Shown here: in pieces, positions 7,983-15,744 of the stretch
Position numbering within the stretch: position 1 is the stretch's first letter
Layout: every line of letters begins with the position of its first letter
Source of the DNA: DASYTH01 sp035762905
GTDB taxonomy: Bacteria > Actinomycetota > Actinomycetes > Mycobacteriales > Pseudonocardiaceae
DNA length: 64,000 nucleotides
NCBI RefSeq assembly: GCF_035762905.1
Contig: NZ_DASUCC010000041.1
Span: forward strand, 62,001-126,000
Reading direction: 5' to 3'
The notes under the pieces: generated by a model
The model's input: only the letters and a program-made list of their open reading frames with translations
The model's database searches: none
Told to the model about the DNA's origin: nothing
Position numbers and translations under genes: made by a program

Positions 7983-8987
7983 ATGAGCCGACCGATCACC
8001 CTGTTCACCGGGCAGTGGGCCGACCTGCCGTTCGAGGAGGTCTGCAAGCTGGCCGCGCAGTGGGGCTACGACGGGCTGGAGATCACCTGCGGCGGCGACC
8101 ACTTCGAGGTGGACCGCGCGCTGGCCGACGACGACTACGTGCCGGCCAAGCTCGCCATGCTGGAGTCCTACGGCCTGCGGGTGTGGGCGATCTCCAACCA
8201 CCTGGTCGGGCAGGCCGTGTGCGACGACCCGATCGACGAGCGGCACCGCAACATCCTGCCGGAGCGGGTGTGGGGCGACGGGGAGCCCGAGGGCGTGCGG
8301 CGGCGGGCCGCCGAGGAGATGGTGGACACCGCGCGGGCCGCGGCGAAGCTCGGGGTGCGCACGGTGATCGGGTTCACCGGGTCGAAGATCTGGCACTACG
8401 TGGCCATGTTCCCGCCGGTGTCGGCCGAGGTGATCGCGGACGGCTACGCCGACTTCGCCCGCCGGTGGAACCCGATCCTCGACGTGTTCGACGAGGTCGG
8501 TGTCCGGTTCGCGCACGAGGTGCACCCGTCGGAGATCGCCTACGACTACTGGTCGACCGTGCGCACCCTCGAGGCCATCGAGCACCGGCCGGCGTTCGGA
8601 CTGAACTGGGACCCGTCGCACATGGTGTGGCAGGACATCGACCCGGTGGGCTTCATCCTGGACTTCGCCGACCGGATCTACCACGTGGACTGCAAGGACA
8701 CCAAGAAGCGGTTCGACGGCCGCAACGGCCGGCTCGGCTCGCACCTGCCGTGGGCGGATCCCCGGCGCGGCTGGGACTTCGTGTCCACCGGGCACGGCGA
8801 CGTGCCGTGGGAGTCGGCGTTCCGCGCGCTCAACTCGATCGGCTACACCGGACCGATCTCGGTGGAGTGGGAGGACGCCGGCATGGACCGGTTGCGTGGC
8901 GCCGAGGAGGCGGTCGGCTTCATCCGGAGCCTGGCCTTCGACCCGCCGGCCGCCTCGTTCGACGCGGCGTTCTCCACCAAGAAGTAG
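7983..8987 (+). CDS. Sugar phosphate isomerase/epimerase-like TIM barrel
   Basis: This 334-residue protein belongs to the AP-endonuclease-2/xylose-isomerase-like superfamily. It shows ITLFTGQWADLPFEEV at the start, GYDGLEI, a metal-site His/Glu pattern (FAHEVHPSEIAYD, GLNWDPSHMVWQ, HVDCKD) and the C-terminal SVEWEDAGMDR. These barrels isomerise or epimerise sugars and inositols. The precise substrate is unknown. The gene sits 18 bases after xylA, so it probably acts on a related sugar. The ribosome binding site is GGAAGGAA at 7966-7972. Confidence 0.82.
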   Translation: MSRPITLFTGQWADLPFEEVCKLAAQWGYDGLEITCGGDHFEVDRALADDDYVPAKLAMLESYGLRVWAISNHLVGQAVCDDPIDERHRNILPERVWGDGEPEGVRRRAAEEMVDTARAAAKLGVRTVIGFTGSKIWHYVAMFPPVSAEVIADGYADFARRWNPILDVFDEVGVRFAHEVHPSEIAYDYWSTVRTLEAIEHRPAFGLNWDPSHMVWQDIDPVGFILDFADRIYHVDCKDTKKRFDGRNGRLGSHLPWADPRRGWDFVSTGHGDVPWESAFRALNSIGYTGPISVEWEDAGMDRLRGAEEAVGFIRSLAFDPPAASFDAAFSTKK

Positions 8988-9053
8988 CCCGACCGGAAAC
9001 ACCCGGCCGGCCGGCGCCGATAACGGGGCGACTCGCGCTTCGGGAGGCCGCCG

Positions 9054-9979
9054 ATGAAGACGAACCGCGCACTGCGCCTGCTGTTCTCGATCTTCCTGTT
9101 GCCCTGCGGGGCGGTGCTGGTGCTGATCGCCGGCACCGGGAAGGTCGGCACCTTGGTGGCCAGCCTCGGCGTGTCCCTGATCGTGGCCGGCATCGTGGCC
9201 GCGTTCCGGGAGCTGGTGATCGTCCGGCTCGAGGCGGACGAGACCGCCGACTCGATCGCCGGCCGGTTGCAGCAGAAGCTGATGGAGGGCGGCGGGACCG
9301 GCATCCGGATGGTCTCGCCGGTGCGGCGCGGCTACAGCGGCTACTACCGCTGGGCGATCACCAACCAGCGGTGCGAGCTGTTCTTCGCCGGCCGGTCGGT
9401 GCTGCACCGGGTGCAGTCCGACTTCCGGGACCGCCGGCTGTTTCCGGTGGAGCAGGTACTGCTCGGCAAGCTGCAACAGGGATCGGTGATCCGGGTGCTG
9501 TCCTCGACCCGCGCTCCGAGCTGATCCCGCGGCTGTCCAGGGAGGAGCGGCAGAGCAAGCAGGACATGCTCGCCGACTTGGCCATCTCGTTGGGCATCTG
9601 CCAGCGGCTCTACGACCTGATCCGGGCCGCGCCGCCGCTGCCGCCGACGGCGCAGCTGGACATCCGGGTCTACGACGAGGTTCCGCACTTCGCCTACCAC
9701 CGCGAGGACGACGACGTGATCGTCGGCTTCTACTTCCTGTCCGCGCTGGGATCGGCCTCGGCCGCGTTCGAGGTGCTCGACCCGCAGACCAAGGCGTTCT
9801 TCGAGGGGCACTTCGCGACGATCTTCGACCGGGCGGCGAGCGACGGCCGGATCATCGAGGTGTCGTCGCACCGCACGGTGCCCGATTTCAATGCGACGCT
9901 GTACCGCAACCTGTGCGACGTCCTGACCGCGGATCTGGGCGGCGACCGGTGCGAGGCGCTAATGTCCGGCAACCGATAG
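9054..9979 (+). pseudogene. Membrane protein of unknown family, disrupted by a single frameshift
   Basis: The reading frame from ATG 9054 (RBS GGGAGG) gives two N-terminal hydrophobic segments and a soluble region up to about residue 148. It then hits a premature TGA at 9522-9524. The downstream frame continues the protein without a start (DPRSELIPRLSREERQSKQD and onward) to 9979. Restoring one base near 9498-9503 gives a 308-residue protein. The region is 926 bases, one short of a multiple of three, which supports a one-base deletion or sequencing error. The rest of the operon follows 13 bases later. The family is not recognised. Confidence 0.7.
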
Positions 9980-9992
9980 AGGAGGGCGCGAC

Positions 9993-10763
9993 ATGCCAGT
10001 GCTGAAGGACCTGCTCGGCGCGATCGGCAACGGTGTCGAGATCGTCGACCTGACCGCGCCGCTGTCGGCCGGCACCCCGGTGCTGCGGCTGCCGGAACCG
10101 TTCGCCAACACGATCTCCTTCCGGTTGGAGGAGATCAGCCGGTACGACGAGCCGGGTCCGTTCTGGTACTGGAACAACATCCACACCGGTGAGCACACCG
10201 GCACGCACGTGGACGCGCCCCGGCACTGGGCGTCCGGGCGGGACGGGCACGACGTGTCCGAGCTGCCGCTGCGCACCCTCGTGGCACCGGCCGCGGTGCT
10301 CGACGCGTCCGACCGGGTGGCGCAGAATCCGGACTTCCTGCTGGAGATCGCCGACGTGCGGGCCTGGGAGGCGGCCAACGGCGCGCTGCCGGACGGCGGC
10401 TGGCTGCTGTACCGCACCGGCTGGGACGAGCGGTCCGGCGACGAGGAGCGGTTCCTCAACGCCGACGACAGCGGCCCGCACACGCCGGGCGTGTCCGCCG
10501 AGTGCGCGCGCTGGCTGGCCGAGGAGACCGGGCTGGTCGGGCTCGGCGTGGAGACGGTCGGCACGGACGCCGGTGGTGCGGGCGGCTTCGACCCGCCGTT
10601 CCCTTGCCACCACTACTTTCTCGGCGCCGGCAAGTGCGGGCTGACCCAGCTGCAGAACCTGGCCGCGCTGCCGCCGACCGGCGCGGTGCTCCTGGTCTCG
10701 CCGCTGCCGATCGTGGGCGGCTCGGGCAGCCCGGCGCGGGTGCTGGCGCTGGTCGAGACGTGA
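9993..10763 (+). CDS. Cyclase-family metal-dependent hydrolase
   Basis: This 256-residue protein of the cyclase/kynurenine formamidase-like family (PF04199) carries the family metal motif in HTGEHTGTHVDAPRHW (about residues 65-80). It also has the second histidine/glutamate region (LVGLGVETVGTDAGG). Family members hydrolyse amides or lactones, or act in aromatic and polyketide metabolism. The substrate is not deducible. RBS GAGGAGGG stands before the ATG. The stop overlaps the GTG start of the ThDP enzyme, so the two products are made together. Confidence 0.82.
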   Translation: MPVLKDLLGAIGNGVEIVDLTAPLSAGTPVLRLPEPFANTISFRLEEISRYDEPGPFWYWNNIHTGEHTGTHVDAPRHWASGRDGHDVSELPLRTLVAPAAVLDASDRVAQNPDFLLEIADVRAWEAANGALPDGGWLLYRTGWDERSGDEERFLNADDSGPHTPGVSAECARWLAEETGLVGLGVETVGTDAGGAGGFDPPFPCHHYFLGAGKCGLTQLQNLAALPPTGAVLLVSPLPIVGGSGSPARVLALVET

Positions 10764-10783
10764 GCGAGCTTGCGAGCGAACCA
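10760..10783 (+). repeat. Copy of the TGAGCGAGCYTGCGAGCGAACC element
   Basis: The 22-mer starting at 10761 is the same sequence found inverted at the stop codon of the chitinase gene near 13939-13960. In both places the first three bases are the TGA stop of a gene. Here the element also supplies the first codons of the ThDP enzyme. Confidence 0.6.
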
Positions 10784-12403
10784 GTGGCAGTGCCGAGTAC
10801 CGCCAAATTGGTCGGCCGGACGCTGGCCGAGCTGGGCGCGGCGCACGCGTTCGGCGTGGTGGGCAGCGGGAACTTCGAGGTGACCAACGCGCTGCGGGCC
10901 GGCGGGGTGCCGTTCGTGGCCACCCGGCACGAGTGCGGTGCCGCGGTGATGGCCGACGCCTACGCCCGGATGAGCGACCGGCTGGCCGTGGTCAGCGTGC
11001 ACCAGGGACCCGGCCTGACCAACGCGCTGACCGGGGTCGCCGAGGCGGCCAAGAGCCGGACGCCGGTGCTGGTGCTGGCCGGCGAGACCGGGGCGGCCGC
11101 GGTGCGGTCCAACTTCCGAATCGACCAGGCCGGCGCGGTGACCGCGATCGGCGCGGTGGCCGAACGGGTGCACTCGGCGGCGACCGCGGTGGCCGACACC
11201 GTGCGGGCGTACCGGACCGCGGTGCACGAGCGGCGCACCGTGGTGCTGAACCTGCCGCTGGACGTGCAGGCAGCGGCCGCGGTCGAGGCACCGGCCGGGG
11301 AACTGTCCGTCCCGCGGCCGGTCCGGCCGGATCCCGCGGCGGTGCGGGAACTGGCCGAGGCGATCAACGCGGCCCGGCGGCCGGTGTTCATCGCCGGCCG
11401 GGGTGCCCGGGGCGCCGGCCCGCAGCTGCGCGCGCTGGCCGAGCGAGCCGGTGCGCTGCTGGCCACCTCGGCCGTCGCGAATGGACTGTTCGCCGGCGAG
11501 GAGTGGTCGGTGGGAATCTCCGGCGGGTTCGCCTCGCCGCGCGCCGCCGAGCTGATCTCGTCGGCGGATCTGGTGATCGGCTGGGGTTGCGGGCTGAACA
11601 TGTGGACCACCCGGCACGGGCGGCTGCTGTCCGGCGAGGCCGTCGTCGCCCAGGTCGACCTGGATCCGGCCGCGCTCGGGGCGCACCGGCCGGTGGCCAT
11701 CGGGGTGCTCGGCGACGTGGCGCTGACCGCTGCGGACGTGCTGGACTCGGTCGTCGCCGGCACCCGGTTCCGGGACGCGCCGCCCGGCGACGTGCGCTGG
11801 CGCTCGGTTCCGTTCGAGGACACCTCGACCGGGGACCGGATCGACCCGCGGGCGCTGTCGGTCGCGCTGGACGACCTGCTGCCGGCCGAGCGGCTGGTCT
11901 GCGTGGACTCCGGGAACTTCATGGGCTATCCGAGCGCCTACCTGTCGGTGCCGGACCAGTACGGCTACTGCCTCACCCAGGGTTTCCAGTCGATCGGGCT
12001 GGGCCTGGCCACCGCGATCGGCGCGGCGCTGGCCCGGCCGGACCGGCTGGCCGTGGCCGCGCTCGGCGACGGCGGTGCGCTGATGAGCGTGGCCGAGCTG
12101 GACACCGTGGTGCGGCTGGGCATTCCGCTGGTGACCGTGGTCTACAACGACTCCGCCTACGGCGCCGAGGTGCACCACTTCGGCGCCGATGTCGACCTGG
12201 ACACCGTGGTGTTCCCGGAGACCGACATCGCGGCCATCGCCAGGGGCTTCGGCTGCGCCGCCGCCACCGTGCGCACCCGTGCCGACCTGGCGGCACTGCG
12301 CGACTGGCTGGCCGGCCCGCGCTCTCAACCCCTGGTGCTGGACGCCAAGATCACCAGCGACGGCGGCTCATGGTGGCTCGCCGAGGCCTTCCGCGGCCAC
12401 TGA
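10760..12403 (+). CDS. Thiamine diphosphate-dependent enzyme, acetolactate synthase/benzoylformate decarboxylase-like
   Basis: This 547-residue protein has the three-domain fold of ThDP decarboxylases. The N-terminal ThDP-pyrimidine domain contains the catalytic glutamate in RHECGAAVMADAYAR. A central domain follows, then a C-terminal ThDP-diphosphate domain with the GDG motif at residues 436-438 and a closing YNDSAYG, where the usual NN is ND. The start GTG overlaps the cyclase stop (GTGA). The pairing suggests a 2-keto-acid reaction coupled to hydrolysis of its product. The exact reaction is unknown. Its 3' end overlaps the convergent PadR gene by 36 bases. Confidence 0.82.
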   Translation: MSELASEPVAVPSTAKLVGRTLAELGAAHAFGVVGSGNFEVTNALRAGGVPFVATRHECGAAVMADAYARMSDRLAVVSVHQGPGLTNALTGVAEAAKSRTPVLVLAGETGAAAVRSNFRIDQAGAVTAIGAVAERVHSAATAVADTVRAYRTAVHERRTVVLNLPLDVQAAAAVEAPAGELSVPRPVRPDPAAVRELAEAINAARRPVFIAGRGARGAGPQLRALAERAGALLATSAVANGLFAGEEWSVGISGGFASPRAAELISSADLVIGWGCGLNMWTTRHGRLLSGEAVVAQVDLDPAALGAHRPVAIGVLGDVALTAADVLDSVVAGTRFRDAPPGDVRWRSVPFEDTSTGDRIDPRALSVALDDLLPAERLVCVDSGNFMGYPSAYLSVPDQYGYCLTQGFQSIGLGLATAIGAALARPDRLAVAALGDGGALMSVAELDTVVRLGIPLVTVVYNDSAYGAEVHHFGADVDLDTVVFPETDIAAIARGFGCAAATVRTRADLAALRDWLAGPRSQPLVLDAKITSDGGSWWLAEAFRGH

Positions 12404-12640
12404 GCTGCCCAGCTTGGTGAGCGCGTAGGAGCAGGTCCGCGGGCGACCGGCGGCGACCGGATCGATGTCCTCCCACTCGCGGCGGACCAGACCGCGGTCG
12501 CATAACCGGTGAACGATGGGGTAGCCGCTGGCCGGCGGCAGGCTGGCCGCGGTGAACAGCTCCCGCGCCTCGACGGTGCCACGGGCCGCCAGAACGCGCA
12601 GGATCCGGGCGGCGTGCGATGAGATCCCCTGGACGACCAT
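12368..12640 (-). CDS. Small PadR-like winged-helix transcriptional regulator
   Basis: This 90-residue protein starts at ATG 12640 with a strong GGAGGGGAC ribosome binding site. The pattern SGYPIVHRLCDRGLVRREWE, then a DPVAAGRPRTCSYALTKLG wing, is the core of PadR winged-helix domains. The dimerisation tail is short, as in the small PadR-s2 type. It probably regulates a neighbour (the ThDP/cyclase operon or nhaA). It overlaps the ThDP gene tail by 36 bases and lies 38 bases downstream of nhaA on the same strand. Confidence 0.72.
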   Translation of the reverse strand: MVVQGISSHAARILRVLAARGTVEARELFTAASLPPASGYPIVHRLCDRGLVRREWEDIDPVAAGRPRTCSYALTKLGSSVAAEGLGEPP

Positions 12641-12678
12641 GTCCCCTCCGCAGCTGACGATTCGTATTAACCCACAGG

Positions 12679-13836
12679 TCAACCGGGGTGGGCACCGCTG
12701 TTGTGGTGAGACGTGGGCCACACGCGCAGCACCAGCGCGCCGAGCAGGCCGGCCAGCGCCGACGCGGCCAGGATGCCGATCTTGGCCTGGTCGATCAGGT
12801 CTGCCGAGTCGAGGCTCAGGTCGGCGATGAACAACGACACGGTGAAGCCGATCGCGGCCAGGATGGCCATGCCCCAGACATGCCGGGTGCGCACACCCGC
12901 GGGCAGGGCGAGCGGGCCGAGCCTGGTGGCGGCCAGGGTGGCGCCCGCGATGCCGAAGGTCTTGCCGACCAGCAGGCCGAGCAGGACCGCGAGGGTGAGC
13001 GGGGCGGTGAGCTCGGCGCCGCCGAGCGCGACGCCGGCGTTGGCCAGGGCGAACAGCGGGACGATGCCGAAGGCGACGAACGGGTGCAGGCGGTGTTCCA
13101 GGACGGGCAGGTAGTCGCGGCCGCGGACCGGACGGGCCGGGCAGAGCAGGGCCAGCACGACCCCGGCGAGGGTGGCGTGCACGCCGGACTGGAGTGTGGC
13201 GAACCAGAGCGCCGCGCCGAGCGGCAGGAACGGCCAGAACGCCGCGACCCGGAAACCGCGCAGCACCACGATGGCCAGCACGCACAACGCCGCGCCGCCG
13301 AGCCAGACCGGCGACAGGTCGTCGGTGTAGAACACGGCGATCACGGTGATCGCGATGATGTCGTCGACGATCGCGATGCTCAACAGGAGCAGCCGCAGCC
13401 CGTCCGGGGCGTGCCGGCCGACCAGGGCCAGCACACCGACGGCGAAGGCGACGTCGGTGGCGATCGGGATGCCCCAGCCGGCCGAGCCGGGACCGCCGCG
13501 GAGCACGGCGGTGAACACCGCGATCGGCAGCAGCACCCCGCCGATCGCGGCCACCACCGGCAGCGCCGCCGCGCGCGGCGAGTTCAGCTCGCCGGTCACC
13601 AGCTCACGTTTGATCTCCAGGCCGACCAGCAGGAAGAACAACGTCATCAGGCCGTCGTTGACCCAGTGCCGCAGATCGAGGGTGATCAGCGTGGTGTGCC
13701 AGAACGTCTCGTAGGACTCACCCGGGAGGTTGGCCCAGACGATCGCGACCACCGACGCGCCGAGCAGCGCCACCCCACTCGCGCTCTCGGTGCGCAGGAA
13801 CTCCCGCAGCGGCGGCAACGGCATGCCGCACAGCAT
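12679..13836 (-). CDS. nhaA: Na+/H+ antiporter NhaA
   Basis: This exchanges Na+ (or Li+) for H+ across the inner membrane for pH and salt homeostasis. The 385 residues and the order of hydrophobic segments match NhaA. The paired aspartates of the ion site are in SIAIVDDIIAI, and TDVAFAVGVLALVG and GIVPLFALANAGV are family patterns. The ATG at 13836 or the in-frame ATG at 13824 may be the start. An N-terminal polar stretch of 20 residues precedes the first membrane segment. Confidence 0.93.
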   Translation of the reverse strand: MLCGMPLPPLREFLRTESASGVALLGASVVAIVWANLPGESYETFWHTTLITLDLRHWVNDGLMTLFFLLVGLEIKRELVTGELNSPRAAALPVVAAIGGVLLPIAVFTAVLRGGPGSAGWGIPIATDVAFAVGVLALVGRHAPDGLRLLLLSIAIVDDIIAITVIAVFYTDDLSPVWLGGAALCVLAIVVLRGFRVAAFWPFLPLGAALWFATLQSGVHATLAGVVLALLCPARPVRGRDYLPVLEHRLHPFVAFGIVPLFALANAGVALGGAELTAPLTLAVLLGLLVGKTFGIAGATLAATRLGPLALPAGVRTRHVWGMAILAAIGFTVSLFIADLSLDSADLIDQAKIGILAASALAGLLGALVLRVWPTSHHNSGAHPG

Positions 13837-13866
13837 GGAGTATCACGATCATCCACGCACGTTCAC

Positions 13867-13960
13867 GGCTGCACCTCGCAAGCTCGGTGCAGCCGAACCC
13901 CGTCGCCTCGCAGGCTCGGCGGCGGGGCAGTGTTCGACGGTTCGCTCGCAGGCTCGCTCA
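13867..13960. repeat. Cluster of three GAGCYTGCGA-loop elements after the chitinase operon
   Basis: Three copies of the 10-mer TCGCARGCTC (reverse of GAGCYTGCGA) occur at 13876-13885, 13908-13917 and about 13939-13948. The first is flanked by the perfect 9-bp arms GGCTGCACC/GGTGCAGCC. The second is flanked by 10-base arms that pair with one G-U. The arms differ in sequence but the loop is the same. The third copy contains the chitinase stop codon, and its arms do not pair well. The position 3' of the chitinase operon suits a terminator role. Confidence 0.6.
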
Positions 13961-15730
13961 CGGCAACCCATTGAGAAACGGCTCGTGGCTGTTCTGGAAC
14001 TCGAAGCCGAAGAACCGGTCCCAGTTGATGGACCAGGTCATCAGGCCGCGGAAGCCCGGCGACACGCCGCCGCGCAACGTGTAGCCGCCGCAGGACTGGC
14101 CGCGCACCAGACAGTTCACCGCGCTCTGCACGGCGGCCGGGGCGGTGTGGCCGTTGCCGGCGCTGGTCGCGGCCGGCAGCCCGAAGGCGATCTGGTCCTC
14201 GCGCAGGCCGGGGAAGCGCAGCCCGGTACTCGCCACGGTGAACCCGGCCTTGACCATGTCGGTCATGGCGATGTGGAAGTCGGCGCCGCCCATGAAGTGG
14301 AACTGGTTGTCCAGGCCCATCACCGGGCCGGAGTTGTAGTCCTGGACGTGCAGCACGGTGAGGTCGTTGCGCAGCGCGTGGATCACCGGCAGGTAGGAGC
14401 CGGTGCGGTTGTCGCCGCCGCCGGCACCGCCGTAGAACTGGTAGCCCACCTGGACGAAGAACGTCTCGGGCGCCATCGTGAGCACGAAGGCGCTGCCGTA
14501 GCGGGCTTTCAAGGTGCGCAGCGCGGAGATCAGGTTGACGATGACCGGCGTGGTGGGGTTGCGAAAGTCGGTGTCGCCGGCGTTGAGGAACAGCGAATGG
14601 CCCTCGAAGTCGATGTCCAGGCCGTTCAGACCCCACCGGTCGATGATCGCCGCCACCGAGCTGACGAACCGGTCCCGGGCGGCGGTGCTGGTGAGCTGCA
14701 CCTGGCCGTTCTGGCCGCCGATCGAGATCAGCACCTTCTTGCCCTGTGCCTGTTTCGCCCGGATGGCGGCCAGGAACTCCGCGTCGGACTCCACGTTCGG
14801 GCACTCGGCCACCGGGCACCGGTTGAACCGGATGTCGCCCGAGGTCACCGAGGTGGGCTCGCCGAACGCCAGGTTGACGATGTCCCACGCCGGCGGCACA
14901 TCGGCCATCCGCAGGTAGCCGGAGCCGTTGGCGAAGCTGGCGTGCAGGTAGCCGATCAGCGCGTGCCTCGGCAGCCCGGGGTTCACGCAACCCGTTGTGG
15001 TGGCGGTGGTTTCGGCGCTGCGCGGCGACTCGCCGGTGGCGTTGAACGCGGCCACGGCGAAGGTGTGTGTGCTGCACGCGGCCAGGCCGCCGACCGTGGC
15101 CGAGGTCGCGGTCACCGTGGCCCGCACCGTGTTGCCCTCGTACACCCGGTACCCGCTGACCGTTCCGGTGGCGGCGCCCCAGGACAGCCCGATCGAGGTG
15201 TTGGTGACCGTCCCGGCGGTCGGCGTGCCCGGGGCGCCGGGTGCGCCGGGGTTACCCGGCGGGCCGCCGCCCGGCCCGTCCAGGCTCACGTCGTCGGCGT
15301 GGTAGGTGCCCTGCCCGAACCAGCCGTGCAGGTACAGCTGCGCGCTGGTCTGCGCCGCACCGCTGGTGAACGTCAGGCTGAGCTGGGTGTAGCTGGTGGC
15401 CGACGGGGTCCAGCTCACCGGGCCACCGGTGATCCCGAGGTGGACGAAGTTTCCGCGCACCCAGGCCGACACGGCATAGCTGGTGTTCGGCAGCACGGAA
15501 ACGGTCTGGGTGCACCGGGCGTTGTCTGAGGAACTGGCCGCGCCGGCGAGCGCGAACGAGCCGGAGCGCACCGGGCTGTTCACCACCGAGCCGGCCGAGC
15601 AGCTCCAGCCGGACAGCGAGCCGGCCTCGAACCCGGGGTTGGCCAACAGGTTGGCCGCCGCGGCCGGAGTGGTGCCGACGGCCAGACCGGCCACCAGCAC
15701 GGCCGCCGACAACAGGGCTGCGCGCTTCAT
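13958..15730 (-). CDS. Secreted GH18 chitinase with N-terminal CBM-like domain and FN3
   Basis: This 590-residue enzyme hydrolyses chitin. A Sec signal peptide (about 28 residues, ending AAAA) is followed by a CBM4/9/16-like jelly-roll domain (NLLANPGFEAGSLSGW to ADDVSLDG, about residues 30-155). A Gly/Pro linker, a fibronectin-III domain (about 170-260) and a GH18 domain to the end complete it. The catalytic strand reads GLNGLDIDFEG: the acid Glu is present, but the first Asp of DxxDxDxE is Asn. It lies 14 bases after the second chitinase gene, forming one operon. The stop lies inside the TGAGCGAGC element. Confidence 0.9.
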   Translation of the reverse strand: MKRAALLSAAVLVAGLAVGTTPAAAANLLANPGFEAGSLSGWSCSAGSVVNSPVRSGSFALAGAASSSDNARCTQTVSVLPNTSYAVSAWVRGNFVHLGITGGPVSWTPSATSYTQLSLTFTSGAAQTSAQLYLHGWFGQGTYHADDVSLDGPGGGPPGNPGAPGAPGTPTAGTVTNTSIGLSWGAATGTVSGYRVYEGNTVRATVTATSATVGGLAACSTHTFAVAAFNATGESPRSAETTATTTGCVNPGLPRHALIGYLHASFANGSGYLRMADVPPAWDIVNLAFGEPTSVTSGDIRFNRCPVAECPNVESDAEFLAAIRAKQAQGKKVLISIGGQNGQVQLTSTAARDRFVSSVAAIIDRWGLNGLDIDFEGHSLFLNAGDTDFRNPTTPVIVNLISALRTLKARYGSAFVLTMAPETFFVQVGYQFYGGAGGGDNRTGSYLPVIHALRNDLTVLHVQDYNSGPVMGLDNQFHFMGGADFHIAMTDMVKAGFTVASTGLRFPGLREDQIAFGLPAATSAGNGHTAPAAVQSAVNCLVRGQSCGGYTLRGGVSPGFRGLMTWSINWDRFFGFEFQNSHEPFLNGLP

Positions 15731-15744
15731 CGCGGATTCTCCCG

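Noticed and set aside
9001..9040. GC-rich inverted repeat (CCGGCCGGCCGG) after the TIM-barrel gene as terminator
   Set aside because: Simple alternating CCGG sequence without a defined stem or T-tract. Too weak to call.
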